A DNA stretch of 45,377 nucleotides from Nevskiaceae bacterium (GTDB lineage Bacteria; Pseudomonadota; Gammaproteobacteria; Nevskiales; Nevskiaceae). The translations under genes and the position numbers were made by a program. Of the stretch, positions 16,831-25,132 are shown piece after piece. The notes beneath the pieces were generated by a model. It searched no databases. It was given only the letters and a program-made list of their open reading frames with translations, and was not told the DNA's origin. The DNA lies in the NCBI GenBank assembly GCA_021731445.1, contig JAKFXK010000081.1:1-45377 (forward strand), read 5' to 3'. Numbering within the stretch: position 1 is the first letter of the stretch; every line of letters begins with the position of its first letter.

Positions 16831-17451
16831 TCATCGCAGCAGCGGCTTGAGCGTGGGCCAGATGGCATCCAGCAGCGCAGGCTGCGCGCGAGCATTGGGA
16901 TGGATCTCGTCATCGAGAAACCATTGCTTGTCGGCCGCGATCGGCAGCAGAAAAAACGGCACCAGCGGCACCTTGCTGCCCTGGGCCACCTCGCCAAACG
17001 CGCGGGTGAACTGCGCCGTGTAGCCAGCGCCATAATTGCTGGGGATCATCATCTCGAACAGCACCGGCTTGGCTTTTTTGGCCGCAGCGAGCGCGACGAG
17101 CTTTTGCAGATTGCCCTTCATCTTCGCCACCGGCTGCCCGCGCAGTCCGTCATTGGCACCGAGTTCGATCAGAACGATGCCGGGCCGGTGCTTGTCCAAG
17201 GCCGCAGGCAGGCGGCTCAGACCCCCCGCCGTGGTATCACCCGAAATCGAGGCATTCACGACCCGATGCGGAAACCCTTGATCTTTCAGCCGTCGCGCCA
17301 ATAGAGATACCCAGCCCTGCTCGGCACCGATGCCGTAGCCCGCCGAGAGGGAATCGCCCAGCACCAGGATCGTCGGCACTTCGGCAGCACGCGCGGCAAA
17401 GCACGCCACGCATAACCACAAGACCCCAAAAAACCTCATCAAGAGTTTCAT
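16831..17451 (-). CDS. tesA: Periplasmic SGNH-hydrolase, multifunctional acyl-CoA thioesterase/arylesterase TesA
   Basis: 206 residues from the ATG at 17451, starting with a signal peptide (MKLLMRFFGVLWLCVACF, cut near ARA-AE). The SGNH catalytic blocks are clear: GDSLSAGYG with Ser34, ISGDTTAGG with Gly71, GAND with Asn100, and DEIHPN with Asp181 and His184. TesA hydrolyses acyl thioesters and esters in the periplasm. It is divergent from ybbA with start codons that share bases (CATG at 17449-17452), an arrangement widely conserved with ybbA-ybbP. A start four codons further up or at the internal ATG (17439) cannot be excluded. Confidence 0.93.
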   Translation of the reverse strand: MKLLMRFFGVLWLCVACFAARAAEVPTILVLGDSLSAGYGIGAEQGWVSLLARRLKDQGFPHRVVNASISGDTTAGGLSRLPAALDKHRPGIVLIELGANDGLRGQPVAKMKGNLQKLVALAAAKKAKPVLFEMMIPSNYGAGYTAQFTRAFGEVAQGSKVPLVPFFLLPIAADKQWFLDDEIHPNARAQPALLDAIWPTLKPLLR

Positions 17452-18121
17452 GCCATCCGTCATCCAAGTCGTGAACCTCACTAAAACGGTGAGGACTGCC
17501 GCCAGCGAACCGCTCACCATCCTCGATGGGGTCTCGCTTTCCATCGCACAAGGCGAGAGTGTCGCCATTGTCGGGGCTTCTGGCTCCGGCAAGACCACCC
17601 TGCTCTCGCTCCTGGCCGGTTTGGACACGCCAACTTCGGGAACGATCCATCTCGATGGCCTGCCCGTGCATGACCAGGATGAGGACGCACGTGCGGCCCT
17701 GCGCGCAGGCCGCGTCGGTTTCGTGTTCCAGTCCTTCCAGCTGTTGACTGGTTTCACGGCATTGGAGAACGTCATGCTGCCCTGCGAACTTGCAGGCCAG
17801 AAAGATGCCCGCGCCAAGGCGACCGCCGCACTCGAAGCGGTAGGCCTGGGTGCACGCCTGACGCACTACCCGCAGCAGCTTTCGGGCGGCGAACAGCAGC
17901 GCGTGGCACTGGCCCGCGCGTTTGCGGGCGAGCCGAAAATCCTGTTCGCGGACGAACCGACCGGCAATCTCGACACCGCAACCGGCGGCAAGATCATCGA
18001 GCAGTTGTTCGCGCTCAACCACGAGCGCAATGCCACGCTGGTGCTGGTGACGCACGATGAGGCACTGGCCGCCCGCTGCAGCCGTGTGCTACGTCTGAGG
18101 GATGGCCGTCTCGATGCTTGA
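17450..18121 (+). CDS. ybbA: ABC transporter ATP-binding protein, YbbA/LolD-like
   Basis: 223 residues with Walker A GASGSGKT (42-49), signature LSGGEQQ (144-150), Walker B ILFADEPTGNLD (164-175) and a clear His switch (VLVTHDEALA). This is the MacB/LolD/YbbA class that powers FtsX-type permeases. It overlaps the next gene by a few bases and is divergent from tesA, the classical tesA/ybbA/ybbP neighbourhood. The role of YbbAP is unsettled; lipid or hydrophobic-compound handling at the envelope is proposed from the tesA link. Confidence 0.93.
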   Translation: MPSVIQVVNLTKTVRTAASEPLTILDGVSLSIAQGESVAIVGASGSGKTTLLSLLAGLDTPTSGTIHLDGLPVHDQDEDARAALRAGRVGFVFQSFQLLTGFTALENVMLPCELAGQKDARAKATAALEAVGLGARLTHYPQQLSGGEQQRVALARAFAGEPKILFADEPTGNLDTATGGKIIEQLFALNHERNATLVLVTHDEALAARCSRVLRLRDGRLDA

Positions 18122-20597
18122 GGCTGCACGCCATGCCTGGCGCAGCACCGAGCGCGGCGCGCGCTCGGGTCGTCTCGTCATCCTGTTCGCCTCGCTGGTG
18201 CTGGCCGTCGCTGCGACCGGCAGCGTGGGGCTATTCACCGAGCGCGTGCGCTCGGCACTCGAGCAACAGAGCGGCGATGCCCTGGGCGGCGATGCACTGC
18301 TGAAAGGCCGCGACCCGCTGCCAGCTGCCGAACGCGCGGCGCTGGAGAACACCGGCGTCGGCATCAGCCCGGTCGTCACCTTTGCCAGCGTCGCGGCGGC
18401 TGGCGAGCTGACCTCGCTGGTGTCGGTGAAGGCGGTCGGTGAGGGCTACCCACGTCGTGGCGTGCTCAAGCTCGCGCGCGAAAGTTTTGGTGCGACGGAG
18501 GCTGCGAAAGGCATCCCGTCACGCGGTACGGCCTGGGTCGATGCGCGCCTGCTGGCCGATCTGCAACTGGCACCCGATCAAACCTTCCAGCTGGGCAATC
18601 TCACGCTGAAGGCGACCGCGCTGATCGCCTACGAACCCGACCGCAGTGGCGGCTTCACCGACTTGGCCCCCCGCGTCATCATCCATTTCGATGACCTCGC
18701 GGCTTCCGGCCTTTTGAGTGTGGGCAGCCGCGCCAGCTACACCCTGCAACTGACCGGTACGGCCGCGCAGCTCGCCACCGCCAAGGCCTTGCCACGCGAC
18801 AGCCGCAGCAAATGGCTGACACCCGCCGAAGGCCGGCCGGAGGTAAAGCGCACACTCGACCGCGCGAGCCAGTTTCTCGACATCGCCGGACTTGCTGCCG
18901 CACTGCTCGCCGCCGCTGCGGTAGCACTCGCCGCCCGCCAGCACGGCGAGGCGCTGCACGATGAAATCGCCCTGCTGAAAACCCTCGGCGCGCGGCAACA
19001 GTTCCTGCTGCGCTCGCTCGGCCTGCACCTGCTGCTGTTGGGCCTCGCTGCTGCGTTGCTGGGCTGCGTGCTGGCCTGGTTCGGGCAATTAGCCATCAGC
19101 CAGCTGCTGGGGGGCGTGCTGCAGGTGGTGCTGCCGCCGGCCAGCTTTACGCCCCTGCTCGCCGCCAGCGGCCTGAGCCTGATCCTGCTGCTCGGATTTG
19201 CCGCGCCGCCGGTACTCGCCGCACGCCGCACGCCGCCGCTGCGGGTATTGGCGCGCGACTTGGCACCCGATGCCAGCCGCGCCGCGCCCTTCGCGGCCGT
19301 GCTCGCGGTCTCGGCCCTGCTGCTCGGCTGGCTCGAATCGCCGAAACTCGCCCTCACCGTGCTGATCGGCGCAGGCGGCGCGGCAGCCGTGCTCGCGCTG
19401 CTGGCCTGGCTCGCGGTGCGCGCGCTCGCACCCTTGAAGAATCGCGTTGGTGCGGCCTGGCGATTCGGCTTGGGCAATATTGCGCGACGCCAAGGTGCGA
19501 CGGTCGCGCAAGTGGTGGCACTGGGCCTCGCCCTGCTGGCATTGCTGCTCATCACCGTGGTACGGCAAGACCTGCTCAATGGCTGGCAGAAGCAGCTGCC
19601 GGACGGCACGCCGAACCAGTTCCTCATCAACATCCAGCCCGATCAGGTGCAGCCGCTACAGGCATTTTTTGCCGAGCGGAAGTTTGCGCCGCTGACGCTC
19701 TGGCCGATGACGCGCGGCCGGCTCACCGCCCTCAACGGCAGGCCGATGACGGCCGAGAGCTTCGAGGACGAAGAGACCCAGCGCTGGATCAACCGCGAGT
19801 TCAATCTGTCCTGGACGGACACCTTCGGCGACGACAACGAACTGCTGGAAGGCGATTGGTGGGATGAATCCGCGCGTGGCCAGCCCTGGCTCTCGGTCGA
19901 TGATTACGCCGTCGAACGCCTCAAGCTGAAACTTGGCGACACGCTCACCATCGACGTCGCCGGCACCCTGCATACGCTGACGGTGAAAAGCATCCGCAAG
20001 GTGCATTGGGATCGTTTCCGTCCCAACTTTTTCCTCGTCACCCCGCCGGGCGTACTCGACAAGGGTGACGACGCGGCAGGCGTGCAATGGCTCACCAGTT
20101 TCCACCTGCCACCCGGTGACAAGACGCTACTGCGCGACTTGGTGCGCACCTTTCCCAACGTCACCGTCTTCGATCTCGATGCCACCCTCAGCCAGGTGCG
20201 CGCCATCGTCGACCGTGTGGTGCGCGCGGTGGAGTTCGTGTTCCTGTTCGCGCTGGTCGCCGGCCTGCTGGTACTGCTGGCGGCGGTGGAGGGCACCCGC
20301 CACCTGCGGGCGAGAGAGACCGCCATCCTGCGCACGCTCGGCGCCCGCACCGCAACCCTGCGTGCGGGCCTGCTGGCCGAGTACGCGACGCTGGGCCTGA
20401 TCGCCGGCCTGGTCGCCACCAGCGCCGCACAGATTGTCGCCTGGCTGCTGGCGGTGCGGGTGTTCGAGCTGCCGTTCACGTTCAGCGGCACGCTGTGGAC
20501 CACTGGCCTGTTGGCAGGCGTGGGACTGGTGACAGGACTGGGCTATTGGTCGATGCGCTCTGTACTCAGCACGCCACCGAGGGCAGTGCTGGGCTAG
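18114..20597 (+). CDS. ybbP: FtsX-type ABC transporter permease, YbbP-like
   Basis: 827 residues from the ATG at 18114 (8-base overlap with ybbA); the ATG at 18102 would add four residues and has a less suitable spacer. N-terminal helix at about residues 18-40, a large periplasmic domain with the block VGEGYPRRGVL, a cluster of helices at about 250-480, a second periplasmic domain (TRGRLTALNGRPMTAES) and a C-terminal FtsX domain with the family motif AVEGTRHLRARETAILRTLG. The two-FtsX-domain plan and the neighbour ybbA identify it as YbbP. Confidence 0.92.
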   Translation: MLEAARHAWRSTERGARSGRLVILFASLVLAVAATGSVGLFTERVRSALEQQSGDALGGDALLKGRDPLPAAERAALENTGVGISPVVTFASVAAAGELTSLVSVKAVGEGYPRRGVLKLARESFGATEAAKGIPSRGTAWVDARLLADLQLAPDQTFQLGNLTLKATALIAYEPDRSGGFTDLAPRVIIHFDDLAASGLLSVGSRASYTLQLTGTAAQLATAKALPRDSRSKWLTPAEGRPEVKRTLDRASQFLDIAGLAAALLAAAAVALAARQHGEALHDEIALLKTLGARQQFLLRSLGLHLLLLGLAAALLGCVLAWFGQLAISQLLGGVLQVVLPPASFTPLLAASGLSLILLLGFAAPPVLAARRTPPLRVLARDLAPDASRAAPFAAVLAVSALLLGWLESPKLALTVLIGAGGAAAVLALLAWLAVRALAPLKNRVGAAWRFGLGNIARRQGATVAQVVALGLALLALLLITVVRQDLLNGWQKQLPDGTPNQFLINIQPDQVQPLQAFFAERKFAPLTLWPMTRGRLTALNGRPMTAESFEDEETQRWINREFNLSWTDTFGDDNELLEGDWWDESARGQPWLSVDDYAVERLKLKLGDTLTIDVAGTLHTLTVKSIRKVHWDRFRPNFFLVTPPGVLDKGDDAAGVQWLTSFHLPPGDKTLLRDLVRTFPNVTVFDLDATLSQVRAIVDRVVRAVEFVFLFALVAGLLVLLAAVEGTRHLRARETAILRTLGARTATLRAGLLAEYATLGLIAGLVATSAAQIVAWLLAVRVFELPFTFSGTLWTTGLLAGVGLVTGLGYWSMRSVLSTPPRAVLG

Positions 20598-20741
20598 CGT
20601 TAGTCGCGCCTCAAGCTGCAGCGGTATCTGCGGACAGTTGCGCCTGGCCCCAAACGCATCGCATGAGGGCTACCTTGGTTGCTGTATGGTGTTTTGAAGT
20701 GCTTCTTAAGGAATGCAAGCCGAGTTCCCATGTGTGTGCTC

Positions 20742-20748
20742 AAGGGGG
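20742..20748 (+). promoter_or_regulatory. Ribosome binding site deciding a GTG start
   Basis: AAGGGGG nine bases before the GTG at 20758. The upstream in-frame ATG at 20713 has AAGGA directly against it with no usable spacer, so the GTG is the better start of the CheB-CheR fusion gene. Confidence 0.6.
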
Positions 20749-20757
20749 CAAATCGCG

Positions 20758-21792
20758 GTGAAAAAGAGCGACAGCAAAAAAATCCCCTCAAAACCATCAG
20801 CTTCCACAATCCCTCAGCCGCTCACCGTACTGCACCACTGTCGGGTCGTTGCCCTCGGTGCGTCCGCCGGCGGGCTGGCTTCTTTCGAGAGGTTCTTTCG
20901 GGCCGCGCCTGTCGATAGCGGGCTGGCCTATGTGCTGATTTCGCACATGGACCCGAACAAGCAAAGCTTGATGGTGGCGCTGATCGCCAAATACACCGCC
21001 ATGCCGGTAATGGCCGCCAGCCAGGGCATGGCGGTGCTCCCAGATCATGTCTATGTCTGCCCGCCAGACAAGGGGATGGAAATCAGCGGCGGCCATTTGC
21101 GGCTGATCGAAGCGCAGGATCGTGCCGGGCCACGCACCGGCATCGACCACTTCATGCGCTCGCTGGCACAAGACCTCAGCGACAAGGCCATCGGCATCAT
21201 CCTGTCGGGTACTGGCAGCGACGGCAGTCTGGGACTGGCGGCGATCAAGGATGCGGGCGGCGTGACGCTGGCCGAGTCGCCGGAAACCGCACAGCACAGC
21301 GGCATGCCGCTGGGCGCGATCCGCTCTCGGGCGGCGGATGTGGTGCTGCCCGCACAGGAGATGCCGGGGCATCTGCTGCGGTATGCGCGCCATGCAGGCC
21401 GTCTGGGCTTGGATGAGTCCACGGGAGATTCCCACAGCGCGGCCCATCTGAACGCCATTTTGGGCATCTTGCGGGCGCGCACGCGTCATGATTTTCGGCC
21501 CTACAAGACCGGCACCATCCTGCGCCGCATTGCCCGCCGCATGGGCCTGCTGCATCTGGAGAAGATGCCGGCGTACATCGCCTATCTGCGCAAGCATCCC
21601 GCCGAAGTCACCAAGCTGTTCGATGATCTGCTGATTGGTGCGACCCGTTTTTTCCGCGAGCCGGAGGCCTATCAGCAGCTGGAACAGCAAGCCATCGCCA
21701 GCCTGCTGCGTGACAAGAGGACGAACCGCTACGGGTCTGGGTCGCCGCCTGCGCCACCGGGGAAGAAGCCTATTCGATCGCCATGCTGTTGA
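20758..21792 (+). CDS. N-terminal piece: CheB methylesterase plus start of CheR
   Basis: 344 residues from the GTG at 20758. Residues about 28-200 are a CheB methylesterase domain with the catalytic triad Ser36 (GASAGG), His63 (SHMDP) and Asp155 (GTGSDG). There is no receiver domain before it. Residues about 225-315 are the CheR N-terminal helical domain (TGTILRRIARRMGLL, then LIGATRFFREPEAYQ). The last 24 residues (from RTNRYGSGS) are out of frame, so the product as written ends before the S-adenosylmethionine site. CheB removes methyl or amide groups from chemoreceptor glutamates; whether this piece folds alone is unknown. Confidence 0.8.
   Translation: MKKSDSKKIPSKPSASTIPQPLTVLHHCRVVALGASAGGLASFERFFRAAPVDSGLAYVLISHMDPNKQSLMVALIAKYTAMPVMAASQGMAVLPDHVYVCPPDKGMEISGGHLRLIEAQDRAGPRTGIDHFMRSLAQDLSDKAIGIILSGTGSDGSLGLAAIKDAGGVTLAESPETAQHSGMPLGAIRSRAADVVLPAQEMPGHLLRYARHAGRLGLDESTGDSHSAAHLNAILGILRARTRHDFRPYKTGTILRRIARRMGLLHLEKMPAYIAYLRKHPAEVTKLFDDLLIGATRFFREPEAYQQLEQQAIASLLRDKRTNRYGSGSPPAPPGKKPIRSPCC
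21711..21725 (+). other. Frameshift site in the CheB-CheR fusion gene
   Basis: In the first frame the bases read GAC AAG AGG ACG AAC. The second frame is open downstream but has a TGA at 21711-21713, so the switch must fall between that point and about 21722. One extra G gives GAC AAG GAG GAC GAA CCG, which continues into the conserved CheR motif. Confidence 0.8.
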
Positions 21793-24700
21793 CCGAGCGT
21801 CTGCAAGCCGCCGAGCAGCATCGCGGCCTGCAATTGTTCGCCACCGACATTGACGAGGCCGCGCTGAGCTTCGCGCGTGCCGCCCTGTACCCCGACAACA
21901 TTGCCGCCGATGTCTCGCCAGAGCGGCTGCGGCGCTGGTTCAGCAAGGAGGACAACGGCTACCGCGTGGCCAAACCGATCCGCGAATCGGTGGTTTTTGC
22001 CACCCAGAACCTCATCAAGGACCCTCCGTTTTCCAAGCTCGACCTCATCAGCTGCCGTAATCTGCTGATCTATTTGGAACCGGAAGCGCAGCAGCGCGCG
22101 ATTGCGCTGTTCCATTTCGCGCTGAAAGAGGGCGGCTATCTACTGCTGGGCAACTCCGAGACCATCGGACAGGCCAACGAGCTGTTCGTGCCGGTTTCAA
22201 AGAAATGGCGTCTCTACCAGCGGATCGGAGCGCAGCGACTGGGGCTTGATCCGTTTTCGGCCACGCCGCGTGACCATCAGCCGCTGGCCGAGCCGCGTGC
22301 AATGGGGCTGTCGGGCGTGCCAGCGACGCGCATTCAAATGCGTAGCCAACAGGCCACACTCGCTGAAATCACCCAGGCGCAAGTGCTGCGCGACTATGCC
22401 CCGGCCTGTGTCGTCATCAATCGCCGATGTAAGGTGCAGCACTTTTTTGGGCCCACCGCCAAGTACCTGGAACAACCCGGCGGGGCGCCCACGCAAGATC
22501 TCTTGAGCATGGCGCGCAAGGGGCTACGCACCAAGCTGCGCAGCGCGGTAGAACGGGTATTGGCGGGCGACGCCATCAGCAGTTTCACCGCCCATATTTC
22601 GCGGGATGGTCATCGTCAAGCCGTGCGCGCTGTCGCCCGCCCGCTGCACCTCGCCAATAGCGGCGAAGAGCTGCTGCTGGCGTTTTTTGACAGCGCAGAA
22701 GCGGAGTCAAAAGAGGTTTCAGCCGAGGGAGGCGATGAGCTGCTGCTCGATCAGCTGGAGCACGAGCTCAAGGCCACGCGGCAGGACTTGCAGGGCACCA
22801 TCGAAGAGCTGGAGTCGGCCAACGAAGAGCTGAAAACCGCCAACGAAGAGCTGAAAACCGCCAACGAAGAAGCGATGTCGATGAACGAGGAGTTGCAGTC
22901 CAGCAACGAGGAAATGGAAACCTCAAAGGAAGAACTGCAATCGCTCAACGAGGAGCTCTCCACCGTCAACAGCGAGTTGCAGCTCAAGATCGAGGAGGTG
23001 GAGACCACCAACAACGATCTCACCAATCTGCTGGCCGGCACGGACATGGCGACGATCTTTCTCGATCCGCAATGCCGCATCCGGCGTTTTACGCCGGCCA
23101 CGACCCAGTTGTTCAACCTGATCGCCAGCGATGTCGGGCGGCCGATCAGTGACATTTCGGACCGTTTTGCCGTGGACGACCTGCGCGCCAGCGTAGAGCG
23201 CGTGGTTCTCTCGCTGGCGGCGCAGGAGAGTGAAGTGCGCACCACCGACAGCCGCTGGTTCATCCGCCGGATCATGCCCTACCGCACCCTGGATCAGCGG
23301 GTGAACGGGGTCGTGGTCACGTTCTCCGACATCACCACGCTCAAGCAGATCGAGCAGGCGCTGCATGTCACCGACAAGCGTTTCCGCGCGCTCTACGACG
23401 ACAACCCTTCGATGTATTTCACGCTCGACAGCGAGGGCGTGATCTTGTCCGTCAACCGCTTTGGCGCCGAGCAGCTGGGCTACACCGCCGAGGCGCTCGA
23501 AGGCAGCTCTTATTTCCTGCTGCACGAGATGGAAGCCAGCAGCTTGAGCGAACGCCTGCAGGCCTGCCTGCAAGAGGCCGATCAGGTACATCGCTGGGAG
23601 GCGCAGCTCAAGACCCGCAACGGCGATTTGCTGTGGACACGTGGTACGGCGCGTGCCGTCAGTCTGGCACCGGGAAAATCCAGCCTGTTCATCGCCTGCG
23701 AAAACATCGTCGAAGAGAAAAAGCTCTACGCCGAGGTTTCGTACCACGCCAATCACGATGCCATGACCGGCTTGGTCAACCGTCGGCGCTTTGAGGAGAT
23801 GCTGACACGCGCCGCGCTCACCGCCGTCGAGAGCAACGACGTGCATGCGCTGCTGTTTTTGGATCTGGATCAGTTCAAAGTGGTCAACGACACCGCTGGC
23901 CATCAGGCGGGCGACCAGATGCTGCAACAGGTCGCTCAGTTGATGCGCCGCACGGTGCGCCAGCGCGATGTCGTCGGCAGGCTCGGCGGCGATGAGTTTG
24001 CGGTGCTGATGGAGCATTGCTCGGCAGAAGAGGCGCAGCGGCTGGCTCATGCCCTGCTGACGGCGATCAGGGACTTCCGCTTCATCTGGGAGGGTCAAAA
24101 TCTCTGGGCGGGTGCCAGCATCGGGCTGGTCGCCATCAATGCCGAGTCCGGCGGCGTCACTGGCATCCTGCGCTCTGCCGACATCGCCTGTTACAAGGCC
24201 AAGGAGTCCGGGCGCGATGGGGTTGAGATCTACGCGGAGTCGGATGCCGGACTCAAGCGGATGCGCAGCGAAATGGGCTGGGTGCCACGCATCCACCATG
24301 CGCTGGAAGAAAATCTGTTTCAGCTGTACGGGCAGCAGATCGTGCCGACATCCGGCCCGATGGACGGGCTGCATTTCGAGGTACTGCTGCGCCTGGTGGA
24401 GACTCCGGGCGTGGTCATCAGCGCGCAGGAGTTCATCCCCGCTGTCGAGCGTTATAGCCTCGGCAACAGCGTTGATCGGTGGGTCTTGAGCAGCACCTTG
24501 TCGGCGCTGGCTGCACGGCCCAACAACCTGCTGCGGATCGACACCTGCACCATCAATCTATCGGCGCAATCCTTGATCAAGGAAGACTTCGTCGGCTACG
24601 CCGTCTCTGAACTCAAACGCAGCGGCGTGCCGGCCGCAAAAATCTGCTTCGAGATCACCGAAACCGCCGCCATTACCAATCTGCCGCAAGCTCAGCATTT

Positions 24701-25034
24701 CATCGCGGCGCTGCGCGCACTGGGCTGCCGGTTCTCACTGGATGACTTCGGCAGCGGCCTGTCTTCGTTCCAGTACCTGAAAATGCTCGACGTCGACTAC
24801 GTCAAGATCGACGGTGCCTTCGTCCGCAATTTCCTGTCTGCCCCCGGCCACATCGCTATCGTCAAATCCATCAACGAAATCGCCCATGCACTGGGCAAGC
24901 AGACCATCGCCGAGTCAGTGGAAGACGTTCTGGTTCGGGACAAACTGCGTGAGATGGGTGTGGACTACGTTCAGGGCATCGGCATTGGCTTGCAGCAACC
25001 GATGGAGACGCTGTTCAACGGTTCGGGCTTTTGA
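21783..25034 (+). CDS. C-terminal piece: CheR methyltransferase, coiled coil, PAS domains, GGDEF and EAL
   Basis: 1083 residues counted from an ATG inside CheR motif I; the true protein begins upstream in the other frame. The CheR SAM domain continues (LFATDIDEAALSFAR, DLISCRNLLIYLE, LLLGNSETIG). A coiled coil fills about residues 318-418 with repeated ANEELK units, then come two PAS regions (about 419-650), a GGDEF domain with intact GGDEF at 735-739 and an RQRD inhibitory site, and an EAL domain (about 835-1080). The EAL motif reads FEVLLR (Glu866), but INLSAQ, EITET, LDDFGSG, VKIDG, AESVE and YVQG keep all expected catalytic positions. Both synthesis and breakdown of cyclic-di-GMP look possible. 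Confidence 0.82.
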   Translation: MLLTERLQAAEQHRGLQLFATDIDEAALSFARAALYPDNIAADVSPERLRRWFSKEDNGYRVAKPIRESVVFATQNLIKDPPFSKLDLISCRNLLIYLEPEAQQRAIALFHFALKEGGYLLLGNSETIGQANELFVPVSKKWRLYQRIGAQRLGLDPFSATPRDHQPLAEPRAMGLSGVPATRIQMRSQQATLAEITQAQVLRDYAPACVVINRRCKVQHFFGPTAKYLEQPGGAPTQDLLSMARKGLRTKLRSAVERVLAGDAISSFTAHISRDGHRQAVRAVARPLHLANSGEELLLAFFDSAEAESKEVSAEGGDELLLDQLEHELKATRQDLQGTIEELESANEELKTANEELKTANEEAMSMNEELQSSNEEMETSKEELQSLNEELSTVNSELQLKIEEVETTNNDLTNLLAGTDMATIFLDPQCRIRRFTPATTQLFNLIASDVGRPISDISDRFAVDDLRASVERVVLSLAAQESEVRTTDSRWFIRRIMPYRTLDQRVNGVVVTFSDITTLKQIEQALHVTDKRFRALYDDNPSMYFTLDSEGVILSVNRFGAEQLGYTAEALEGSSYFLLHEMEASSLSERLQACLQEADQVHRWEAQLKTRNGDLLWTRGTARAVSLAPGKSSLFIACENIVEEKKLYAEVSYHANHDAMTGLVNRRRFEEMLTRAALTAVESNDVHALLFLDLDQFKVVNDTAGHQAGDQMLQQVAQLMRRTVRQRDVVGRLGGDEFAVLMEHCSAEEAQRLAHALLTAIRDFRFIWEGQNLWAGASIGLVAINAESGGVTGILRSADIACYKAKESGRDGVEIYAESDAGLKRMRSEMGWVPRIHHALEENLFQLYGQQIVPTSGPMDGLHFEVLLRLVETPGVVISAQEFIPAVERYSLGNSVDRWVLSSTLSALAARPNNLLRIDTCTINLSAQSLIKEDFVGYAVSELKRSGVPAAKICFEITETAAITNLPQAQHFIAALRALGCRFSLDDFGSGLSSFQYLKMLDVDYVKIDGAFVRNFLSAPGHIAIVKSINEIAHALGKQTIAESVEDVLVRDKLREMGVDYVQGIGIGLQQPMETLFNGSGF
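22818..22870. repeat. Tandem 21-base repeat in the coiled-coil region
   Basis: The unit GCCAACGAAGAGCTGAAAAC plus C occurs twice perfectly (22818-22838, 22839-22859) and a third partial copy follows. It encodes the seven-residue ANEELKT heptad, so it lengthens the coiled coil by whole heptads. Confidence 0.85.
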
Positions 25035-25132
25035 ATCGCAGTGGCGTTTCTGTTGGCTCCTGCCTCTAGTAGTACAGCAAACCCGCTAAACTTCGCGCAC
25101 TTTTTTGCCAAGCCAACAGGAAAAAACTCCGC

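Larger units (their letters stand above)
20758..25034 (+). pseudogene. CheB-CheR-coiled coil-PAS-GGDEF-EAL fusion gene, interrupted by an apparent one-base deletion
   Basis: Taken as one gene, this would encode about 1425 residues: CheB methylesterase, CheR methyltransferase, a long coiled coil, PAS domains, a diguanylate cyclase and a cyclic-di-GMP phosphodiesterase. The reading frame changes at 21714-21722. Adding one G after AAG (21715-21717) restores RDKEDEPLRVWVAACATG, exactly the expected CheR sequence. Both sides are otherwise intact with no further stops, so the lesion is either recent or a sequencing or assembly error. No classical X-XXY-YYZ slippery heptamer is visible. The two pieces are listed separately below. 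Confidence 0.75.

Noticed and set aside
15564-17033. A 489-codon frame antisense to the repeat protein gene
   Set aside because: Composition is His/Arg/Gly rich and follows the repeats of the real gene; no signal, start site or domain.
20713-20757. Upstream ATG start for the CheB-CheR fusion
   Set aside because: The purine-rich AAGGA touches the ATG without a spacer, whereas the GTG at 20758 has a well-placed AAGGGGG; the extra 15 residues have no family resemblance.
21711-21725. Programmed -1 frameshifting as the explanation for the split gene
   Set aside because: No slippery X-XXY-YYZ heptamer or obvious downstream pseudoknot is visible; a one-base deletion explains the data more simply, though proteomics could overturn this.
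22923-24374. A 483-codon frame antisense to the GGDEF region
   Set aside because: Shadow of the intact GGDEF-EAL reading frame; no independent evidence.
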